Assembly: GCA_001898405.1 (NCBI GenBank)
Contig: MKTW01000017.1
Span: 1-64,000 of the forward strand
From: Sphingobacteriales bacterium 44-61
Lineage (GTDB): Bacteria; Bacteroidota; Bacteroidia; Chitinophagales; Chitinophagaceae
Length of the DNA: 64,000 nt
Reading direction: 5' to 3'
In this document: piece after piece, positions 35,505 through 42,234 of the stretch
Layout of the letters: the number at the start of each line of letters is the position of its first letter
How positions within the stretch are numbered: the first letter of the stretch is position 1
Program-made: the position numbers and the translations under genes
Notes under the pieces: model-generated
What the model was told of the DNA's origin: nothing
Seen by the model: only the letters and a program-made list of their open reading frames with translations
Database searches by the model: none

Positions 35505-36634
35505 TTTCGTTTATCAAAGGACTATATTTTGATTTAGATTGCCGGGTTCGCCGAATGATCTCTTTGTTGAAGGGAAACAATTATCACGCAGATATACAAA
35601 AGGATTTTGTACCCAAAACAATTGAACATTTAGAGGACTTGCAGGGTTTATTACAAGCCAAGATCAATGGCGTGGATTTGGAAATTGATATTTTGGCTAA
35701 CAACAACTTGTATGAGTTCAATGAATTCAATGAGTTTTTCCAAACAATTGAGCTATATAGATTTGAAGTCATTATTAACTATGACGAGCCGGAGATTTAT
35801 TTTAATAAAAAAGTGGCTCGTATTTATGATGAAATCCGCCATTTGTCAATCCCTCCCGTTATTACAACAATAAGTAATTCCGAAAATTATTATTGGGCAC
35901 ATCCTGTGTTTGAGATTATTGCATTACCATTTGGGGAAGAGAATAACTTGCTAAATCTGCCCGACTTGTATCATGAAATCGGCCATCTGATTTGTAAGCA
36001 ATATCCAAATATAGTTGAGGCAAAATTTACTCCACTCTTACAGAATTATTTTGCCCAGGAAATTGACAGGAGTTATGATGAAAAAACTCACGAGCATTAC
36101 GTTCCTTTTTTTAAGGGTAAATTAAAAAGATGGGAAGAGTATTGGATAGAAGAATTTACATGTGATATGATTGCAACTTATTTATGCGGACCTGCTTTTG
36201 CCTGGGCAAATATGAAAATGTCCGCATTAAGTAATGGAGCAAACGCAATTTATAGCGATAACCCAAGCCATCCTTCTGATGAATCCCGAATGAGAGCGGT
36301 ATTTATGATGCTTAACAAAACAGGCTTTACACAAGAATGCCAGGAAATTTCTAATAGTTGGGATCAGTTCTTAGTGCATACAAATAATCCGAAACACCCA
36401 GATTATAAATATATCTTTCCCAATGAGCTCCTTTCTGCTCTTGCAGAAATTGTATTTGATTATTGCAAAGGGATTGATTTAGCTACCTACAGTGAGCAAA
36501 CAGCGAATGGCCAAAAGCCAATCTCCAAAATTGTGAACGATGCCTGGCAAGAATTGCATCGAAATCCAGTAGAGTTTGAGAAGTTACAGCAAACTATGAT
36601 CGGCGAAATAAGAGCCTCTATACTGGGTCATTAA
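35501..36634 (+). CDS. HEIGH zinc metallopeptidase of the Argonaute cassette
   Basis: A 377-residue protein. The zinc motif HEIGH occupies residues 158-162 (LPDLYHEIGHLIC), and the third-ligand region is WIEEFTCDMIATYLCGPAFAWA, in which E218 and D222 sit in a helix 55-60 residues downstream, as in gluzincin-type peptidases. There is no signal peptide or membrane helix, so it acts in the cytosol. The gene overlaps the previous one by four bases. A cytosolic protease joined to a sigma factor and effectors suggests release of a repressor or activation of a toxin upon infection, as with ImmA/IrrE; this is inference. Confidence 0.75.
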   Translation: MISFIKGLYFDLDCRVRRMISLLKGNNYHADIQKDFVPKTIEHLEDLQGLLQAKINGVDLEIDILANNNLYEFNEFNEFFQTIELYRFEVIINYDEPEIYFNKKVARIYDEIRHLSIPPVITTISNSENYYWAHPVFEIIALPFGEENNLLNLPDLYHEIGHLICKQYPNIVEAKFTPLLQNYFAQEIDRSYDEKTHEHYVPFFKGKLKRWEEYWIEEFTCDMIATYLCGPAFAWANMKMSALSNGANAIYSDNPSHPSDESRMRAVFMMLNKTGFTQECQEISNSWDQFLVHTNNPKHPDYKYIFPNELLSALAEIVFDYCKGIDLATYSEQTANGQKPISKIVNDAWQELHRNPVEFEKLQQTMIGEIRASILGH

Positions 36635-36833
36635 TCCTGCGAAGGGTCTTCATTCGAAGGTATTTCAACAAATATTATCTGACGTAACTATGTTTAAAAG
36701 TGAATTACGACAGGAAATAAATTCGCAATTGCACTCGCACTAGCTCAACGCTTGTCGGGCTAAACAACGGATTAATGTTAACCCCGTTCAGAAAGGATAA
36801 TATTAATGTAGCATTAAGGACAAATAGAATCAT
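36635..36833 (+). other. intergenic region before the ApeA-like gene
   Basis: About 200 bases between the metallopeptidase and the HEPN gene. It contains no open frame of interest on the plus strand and must hold the ApeA promoter if the gene is independent. No clear terminator was found after the metallopeptidase gene. Confidence 0.4.
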
Positions 36834-38171
36834 ATGATAACAAATATTGAACAAAAAGGATATTTTTTTCTTCCCGAAAACCCACCAGAGCAGCTGCCTG
36901 GTGTTTTGAAATTTCAACAAGGCGATGGTATTGAAGTAGCATTATTCGGTCAATTCAGCAAATTTGGAAACCCTGGTTCTAAAGAAAAAAGAATCGTGCT
37001 GGGATTTATTGAAAATGGAAAGAAAGTTACACTGTTGAGCTGCTATGAAGTATCCAAAAGTATGAGCGTGCCCGGTTTCCCACAGTCAAAGATTTCAGCA
37101 ATTTATATTTTTATCGGGCAGCATTATCAAACAATTTCGGAAATTTCATTTGAAAATTGCTCTATCGAATATTCTGATCTTAACCATTGGTTAGATATTT
37201 CTGGCTTCGACAAGCCTATGTACAGTGAAGAGGCAAAGGAAGTTACTATAAAATATAAACGACCAGATAAGATTAGTTTCCCTTTAAAGGATGATTGGGA
37301 TGGAGAAATTGAATTTACGTTCTCTATGCCTCATACTTATTTTACACCTGCTCACAAAGCTGAAATTAAACAAACACCAGTATTGACAATAAAACCCTGG
37401 CAAAAATCTTCGTTTGAGAGTTTCCAAAGTATTTTATCCTCTTTCAATTCATTTCTGGCTTTAAATTATTTTGCTTATCCGGTTATCAGATCAATAATAT
37501 TCTATGAACCTCAAATAAAAGAAGATGAGCACGATCCTGATTTCATCAAAATTGAATTATTCTTCAATCTTGGAGTTGCACTCAAGAAATATAATGAGCA
37601 CACTTCGAAATATGATTTTCTTCTTTTGTATAAAGATTATCAGCCGCAGTTCCCGGACATAATTAAAAAATGGTATTCACTGCGGGAGAAGATCGAAGCT
37701 TCTATTGACATTTTGACCGAGTGTTTTATGGGGCGTGGTAATCCAATGGAACTACATTTTTTGAGTATTGCACAGGCATTAGAAAATTTGCACCGAAGAA
37801 TTACCGGAAAGGAAGAAATTCTTTTTAATAGATTGACAGAGATTATTAACGAGTTACCCGCAAAGGTAAAAGAGGCATTATTAGGTAACGAAATTGATTT
37901 TGCAAGGCGAGTTACTCGAAACAGAAATTATTATACCCATTATTCCGAAAGACATGAAGCGGCTGCAGCTTCACTGGGAGAGCTATTTGTGATTTCAGAA
38001 AAACTTAAGATTATATTAATAGTATGCATTTTAAAAGAACTTTCTTTTAATGATGTAAGCATCGAAAAAATAATTATTGGCAAAGGGGTATTTCTTTTCA
38101 ATCATCTGATAAAAATAAACAGCAATGCCGCTGATTCTCCCAACCCATCTGCTTCTGAGTTACAGAATTGA
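36834..38171 (+). CDS. apeA: ApeA-like HEPN anti-phage protein
   Basis: A 445-residue protein. The N-terminal half (about 1-250) is the beta-rich ApeA N-terminal domain (GYFFLPENPPEQLPGVLKF, DGIEVALFGQF). The C-terminal half is a helical HEPN domain with the RNase motif R364-N-x3-H369 in TRNRNYYTHY. ApeA is a single-gene defence protein in which the HEPN nuclease is thought to cut RNA on infection. The length is close to that of described ApeA proteins. It is on the same strand as the Argonaute cassette, 200 bases away, and is probably separate cargo. Confidence 0.8.
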   Translation: MITNIEQKGYFFLPENPPEQLPGVLKFQQGDGIEVALFGQFSKFGNPGSKEKRIVLGFIENGKKVTLLSCYEVSKSMSVPGFPQSKISAIYIFIGQHYQTISEISFENCSIEYSDLNHWLDISGFDKPMYSEEAKEVTIKYKRPDKISFPLKDDWDGEIEFTFSMPHTYFTPAHKAEIKQTPVLTIKPWQKSSFESFQSILSSFNSFLALNYFAYPVIRSIIFYEPQIKEDEHDPDFIKIELFFNLGVALKKYNEHTSKYDFLLLYKDYQPQFPDIIKKWYSLREKIEASIDILTECFMGRGNPMELHFLSIAQALENLHRRITGKEEILFNRLTEIINELPAKVKEALLGNEIDFARRVTRNRNYYTHYSERHEAAAASLGELFVISEKLKIILIVCILKELSFNDVSIEKIIIGKGVFLFNHLIKINSNAADSPNPSASELQN

Positions 38172-38183
38172 GGGTAATATAAA

Positions 38184-38477
38184 TTATCCGGTAATCTCTT
38201 CATACAAATCCCAATAGAAACCTGCGCCTTCGCTATCTATCGTTTTATAATGGTCCAGTAATCTCAAATACAGCTGATGGCCGATACCAACATATAGCAG
38301 AGAAGAAAGACTATCCAGCAGATGCTCGATTTCCTTTGTGTCGGTGCTTCCTTGCATAATGACACTATCCACCACTTTTTGGAAAGAAGGCAGATAGGCT
38401 TCAAGGCTACTATGAGATTGCCTGATTAATTTTGCCAGATCTTCTGCCATGTTATCGAATGAGTGACTATCACTCAT
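38184..38477 (-). CDS. small hypothetical protein next to the YhcG nuclease
   Basis: A 97-residue helical acidic protein (MAEDLAKLIRQSHSSLEAYLPSFQKVVDSVI). I do not recognise it. It is convergent with apeA (13 bases between stops) and 30 bases downstream of the YhcG-type gene, so it is probably co-transcribed with that gene. Size and position would fit a regulator or partner protein. Confidence 0.6.
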   Translation of the reverse strand: MSDSHSFDNMAEDLAKLIRQSHSSLEAYLPSFQKVVDSVIMQGSTDTKEIEHLLDSLSSLLYVGIGHQLYLRLLDHYKTIDSEGAGFYWDLYEEITG

Positions 38478-38507
38478 AATTATTAATAATTCAATCAGCC
38501 TGCTTAT

Positions 38508-39593
38508 TCAGTTGTCCAACTTCATAGCACTTTCCAGTTCTTGCGGTGAAGGAAGACTTTCTTTAAAGCTATCAGGAAGAAAGTGGGTTAATTCGTATTC
38601 TGTGACACCAATAGGATTTTTCAATCCTTTTAATGAATATTCGGCCACCACACTGGATTTGCTTTTACAAATCAACAGTCCGACTGAGGGATTATCTGTA
38701 GGATGCTTCAGGAATTCGTCCGCGACATTTAGATAAAAGTTCAATTTGCCGGCATACTCCGGAACAAACTTTCCCATTTTTAACTCGACCACGATAAAGG
38801 CACGCAGTTTCACATGATAAAATAAAAGATCAATAAAGAAATCTTCTTTATCTATTGTTATTCTATACTGCTTGCCCATATAGCTGAAACCAGTTCCTAA
38901 CTCAAGTAAAAAGCGAGTGATGTGATCAACTAATGCATTTTCCAAATCTCTTTCCTTGTACTTTTCACCTAATGGAAGAAAATCAAAGTGATAAGGGTCT
39001 TTGATCAGTTCATTCGCAAGATCACCTTGTGGACCGGGTAGGGTATCTTTAAAATTGGTAATCGCCTTTCCTTTCCGGCGATAAAGATTGCCTTCTATCT
39101 GATGCAGTAGAATCGCTCTTGACCAACTATGCTTGATAGTTTCAGTTACATAAAATAACGCTTCTTCAACGGTGCTACATTTCGTTATGATTTCCCGGTT
39201 ATGTCCCCACGGGATTAGTGCCACAACTTGTGACACTAATTCATTTTTATAATCTTCCCCAAAAAGTCCCACAAGTTGTGGGACTTTTTTAACTCCTTGA
39301 TTATAAAATAGATACCACTTTTTTATGTAGAACAGATTGCTTCGGGAAAAGCCCTTATCTGAAGCAAATTCTATTGACAAATCTTTTGATAATTGCTCTA
39401 TTAATAAATCACCGTAATTCGACTCCTTTTGCTTATTTACTATTTCCTTTCCGATTTCCCAATACAAAGCCAATAGTTCCGTGTTCACTTTTGTAACAGC
39501 TTTTATTTGCGAGGACTTGATTTTTGCTTTTATGCCCTGATACCATTTTTTATAATCCTGGTTATTGCGGAGGTTTACTATTTCGTTTTTCAT
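38508..39593 (-). CDS. YhcG/DUF1016-family PD-(D/E)XK nuclease
   Basis: A 361-residue protein of the YhcG (DUF1016) family. The N-terminal DUF1016 helical domain includes LLALYWEIGKEIVNKQ and GFSRSNLFYIKKWYLFY. The C-terminal nuclease core has D255 (DFFIDLLFYH), E270 and K272 (FIVVELKMG). The family is common in defence islands and beside restriction systems. Both halves have normal length, so it appears intact. It is 100 bases from the integrase gene, same strand. Confidence 0.88.
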   Translation of the reverse strand: MKNEIVNLRNNQDYKKWYQGIKAKIKSSQIKAVTKVNTELLALYWEIGKEIVNKQKESNYGDLLIEQLSKDLSIEFASDKGFSRSNLFYIKKWYLFYNQGVKKVPQLVGLFGEDYKNELVSQVVALIPWGHNREIITKCSTVEEALFYVTETIKHSWSRAILLHQIEGNLYRRKGKAITNFKDTLPGPQGDLANELIKDPYHFDFLPLGEKYKERDLENALVDHITRFLLELGTGFSYMGKQYRITIDKEDFFIDLLFYHVKLRAFIVVELKMGKFVPEYAGKLNFYLNVADEFLKHPTDNPSVGLLICKSKSSVVAEYSLKGLKNPIGVTEYELTHFLPDSFKESLPSPQELESAMKLDN

Positions 39594-39694
39594 TATTACT
39601 TTTTTACTGAGTTACGACGAGTGATAAATTATTACCTGCCGTAACCATGTTTTGAAAATGGCTTATGGCGACTAATAATCTCAAATAAATATGA

Positions 39695-40918
39695 TTAAAT
39701 CGCTTTCAATAACTTCTGCTTTAATTGCTGCATATCATCACTAACCTTATTATCCAAAATCTTTGCATAAATCTGTGTAGTGCGTAGGCTTTTGTGTCCA
39801 AGCATCTTGCTGACCGTTTCAATAGGAACGCCATTTGTCAAAGTAACAGTAGTGGCAAACGTATGCCTGGCACAGTGAAAGGTTAGTTCTTTATTAAACT
39901 CACACAAGTCACTTATTTCTTTCAAGTAGCTGTTTAATCTTTGATTGGTCAGTTTAGGAAGCAACCGGCCTGAATGAATGATTTCAGGTTCTTTGGAATA
40001 CTTGTTTAGAATTTCTTTCGCTATCGGAAGCAATGGTATTCTGGAAGCAGTATCTGTTTTTATCCGGGTAGTGAATATCCATTGTTCACCGTCAATGCCA
40101 ATGGAAATGTCTTTGTGTGTAAGCAGCATCACATCGGTATAGGATAGCCCGGTATAACAACTAAACAAGAATATATCCCGTACCTGATCTAGTCGCTTTA
40201 CCGCAATAGGTTTATTGCGAAGGGTTTCCAGTTCGTCTTTCAAGAGGTAGTTGCGGTGTGTTTCTTTGGTAGTGATCTTGTATGATTTGAAGGGGTCTTT
40301 ATCTAACCAGTCATTTGCTACACATAACCTGACAATTTTTTTCAGCTTTTTGATATTCACCATTGCTGAATTATGCTGAAGGTTTTGAACCGTTTTAAGA
40401 TAGAATTCATAGTCGGTAATAAACTTGTGATTTACTTCTGTTAAATACACGTCCTTCTTTTTGAATTTCCATTCCAGAAATTCTTTCAGCGACTTCAATG
40501 CCGATTTGAATTTTTTGTATGTGCCGTAAGAAAATTCAGCACCCACCAATTTTTCAAACTGGTCATTATGATACTGGTAAACTTCAATTAATGTGTGAAG
40601 CTTTTCTTCGGTTTGATGAAGGACTTTTGCCCGAACGTGGGTAGCAGTAACCGGCTCATTTCGTAAGGCGTATTCTTTCTGTACTGTAAATATGTTAGCC
40701 TGGATCGCATCAAGGTACTGATTCAGGCTCTTAGCATCTTCATTATTGCCATTGGCACGCCCGGTTTGTTGATTCCATTTAGCAGGATCGCAATGTCGTT
40801 GGCAAGTCCATTCGGCACGTTCACCGTTCGTCGTTACCCTGACATAAATCGGTAAGGATTTTTGATTCGTTCTTTTTCCTTTTTTTAGAAAAAAAAGAAC
40901 CTTGAAATTCTGGCTCAT
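39695..40918 (-). CDS. tyrosine recombinase / integrase
   Basis: A 407-residue Bacteroidota-type integrase with arm-binding N-terminus (FKVLFFLKKGKRTNQKSLPIYVRV), SAM-like core-binding domain and catalytic domain. Catalytic residues are visible: Arg in FLFSCYTGLSYTD context, HCARHTFAT (H-x-x-R), the second His in MLGHKSLRTTQIYAKIL and the nucleophile Tyr in that last motif. Downstream of its start (to the right) lie a tRNA-3'-end-like sequence (41179-41196) and short TGTCGATT repeats, the expected attachment region. It probably moves element 1, whose backbone lies to the left. Confidence 0.93.
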   Translation of the reverse strand: MSQNFKVLFFLKKGKRTNQKSLPIYVRVTTNGERAEWTCQRHCDPAKWNQQTGRANGNNEDAKSLNQYLDAIQANIFTVQKEYALRNEPVTATHVRAKVLHQTEEKLHTLIEVYQYHNDQFEKLVGAEFSYGTYKKFKSALKSLKEFLEWKFKKKDVYLTEVNHKFITDYEFYLKTVQNLQHNSAMVNIKKLKKIVRLCVANDWLDKDPFKSYKITTKETHRNYLLKDELETLRNKPIAVKRLDQVRDIFLFSCYTGLSYTDVMLLTHKDISIGIDGEQWIFTTRIKTDTASRIPLLPIAKEILNKYSKEPEIIHSGRLLPKLTNQRLNSYLKEISDLCEFNKELTFHCARHTFATTVTLTNGVPIETVSKMLGHKSLRTTQIYAKILDNKVSDDMQQLKQKLLKAI

Positions 40919-40974
40919 ACAATAGCTTTAAAATGGTTATAAAATTACCATTCACAGCTACGTTAAAAGGGCAT

Positions 40975-40989
40975 GTTCAAACTCTGAAC
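40975..40989. promoter_or_regulatory. palindrome GTTCA-N5-TGAAC upstream of the integrase
   Basis: GTTCAAACTCTGAAC lies 57 bases upstream of the integrase start codon, in promoter range. It has the same arms and spacing as the palindromes near both mob operons. Confidence 0.55.
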
Positions 40990-41016
40990 CCCTTACTGGA
41001 CAAGGGTTTCAGGAAA

Positions 41017-41058
41017 ATTCGAGCGGGCAGATTTAAAATTCATTGTGCCCGCTCGAAT
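41017..41058. repeat. 13-base perfect inverted repeat upstream of the integrase
   Basis: ATTCGAGCGGGCA and TGCCCGCTCGAAT are exact inverted repeats with a 16-base spacer. There is no T-run, so a terminator is unlikely; a protein-binding or recombination-related structure is more probable. Confidence 0.6.
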
Positions 41059-41110
41059 GACGCACCACGATTTGGAGGAATTTATCGCTTTTTGACAATG
41101 TGCCAAAAAC

Positions 41111-41146
41111 AAAAAACCCTGCAAATCAACATTTACAGGGTTTTTA
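41111..41146. terminator. bidirectional hairpin next to the attachment region
   Basis: AAAACCCTG and CAGGGTTTT pair around an AAAT/ATTT inner stem, with A-run on the left and T-run on the right. It could stop transcripts from both sides. Confidence 0.65.
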
Positions 41147-41178
41147 AAGCGTTTTGAAATCAATTGACTTCGTAAAAA

Positions 41179-41196
41179 GTGATCCCGCTGGGACTC
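41179..41196. other. tRNA-3'-end-like attachment site (att candidate)
   Basis: GTGATCCCGCTGGGACTC is the reverse complement of the T-loop/T-stem/acceptor 3' part typical of tRNA genes (GAGTCCCAG...GGATC). The rest of a tRNA is missing, so this is a partial copy as left by integrase-mediated insertion at a tRNA 3' end. It is 260 bases from the integrase start. The partner att site was not found in the window. Confidence 0.6.
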
Positions 41197-41599
41197 TATT
41201 ATAGTTTTGATCCTCCGGTATTTAATCCGGAGTGTCGATTTTTTTGTCGATTAGATGCAAAGAACTCCCTACTTTATTCAGCTTTATATAAGTAGGGTTT
41301 ACCTTTATAAAGGTACATATTTTGTCTATAAACTTTTGTCGATTAAGTAACATTTTCTATTGAGCTAATCCGTGTTGTTGCTGTTTATGTGTGTTGTACA
41401 AATCAACTTAATAGTAGGACTAGAATGACAGCGCGATTATATGTCAATCAAACTTAACTAGTTGAAATGAGGCTATTTGACCAACGGAAGAAAATGCCCT
41501 CTTATAAATAAATCAGTACCCCCAACAAAAAATAGGGTAACTGCAACGGTAAAAGAAATAATTGTTATCTGATTGTTGAAACCATATGAAATTGACCTA
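41197..41599. other. 400-base non-coding region beside the att site
   Basis: No gene. TGTCGATT occurs three times in direct orientation (41233-41240, 41245-41252, 41337-41344), which may be arm-type integrase binding sites. The remainder is AT-rich and downstream of the restriction gene ending at 41600. Confidence 0.45.
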
Positions 41600-42232
41600 T
41601 CAAGCAACTTTAATCCAAAAATGATGCAGTAAGACATCTGAATTGTTTGATCGGCTATGCTTTGATTTTAGTTTTCCTGTTGATTGGAACTCTATCTTTT
41701 CAAGTAACTCGCTTTCACTCCAATTAGCATCTCTTATCCATTGATTGACTTTTTGCAGCCAAAAGTCAAAATCATCTCCCTTTAAGAAGCCTATCATTGC
41801 ATTCTCTTTTAGAAAATTGTCTAGGTTATCTGTCCCATGATTGCCATCTTTAAATCTTTGTATTCCGGCTCCTTTTCCATAGACATATTCGTGCTCATCC
41901 CTTTTTTGGTCACTACGGCCTTTTGGTGTAGGTAATAGTTTTGCTTCGATAGTAAATATCAAATCAGCACCGTGATATACTCCAATATCAATCACACTAC
42001 TACCTTTTTGTGCATTCTCTCTTGCGAAGTAAAATTTCGACTTGCATTTATTCGTCATAAAAACGCAAAAAGAAAGCGAGTGTTGATTCTCGTTTTTTTT
42101 CTTCTCTAAAATGTTCACGAACTCATCTGATTTTGTAAAACTGGCAAGTTCAGTTTGTATTAACGCGACTAAATCTCCTACCAGGTTATTTGGTTCTAGT
42201 ACTTTAAATTCATGTAGGCCGTCTGCTCTCAT
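41600..42232 (-). CDS. putative restriction endonuclease (PD-(D/E)XK) paired with a methylase
   Basis: A 210-residue protein with a nuclease-like core SSVIDIGVYHGADLIFTIEAKLLPTP, in which an Asp in the first strands and the E-x-K of IEAK fit a PD-(D/E)XK site. The C-terminal half is rich in aromatic and charged residues. The gene starts two bases after the stop of the N6-adenine methylase gene, so they form a restriction-modification pair. No family name could be assigned with certainty. Confidence 0.7.
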   Translation of the reverse strand: MRADGLHEFKVLEPNNLVGDLVALIQTELASFTKSDEFVNILEKKKNENQHSLSFCVFMTNKCKSKFYFARENAQKGSSVIDIGVYHGADLIFTIEAKLLPTPKGRSDQKRDEHEYVYGKGAGIQRFKDGNHGTDNLDNFLKENAMIGFLKGDDFDFWLQKVNQWIRDANWSESELLEKIEFQSTGKLKSKHSRSNNSDVLLHHFWIKVA

Positions 42233-42234
42233 AA

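Noticed and set aside
39200-39295. inverted repeats (ACAAGTTGTGGGACTTTTTT) as a terminator
   Set aside because: They lie inside the coding region of the YhcG-type nuclease and encode conserved residues.
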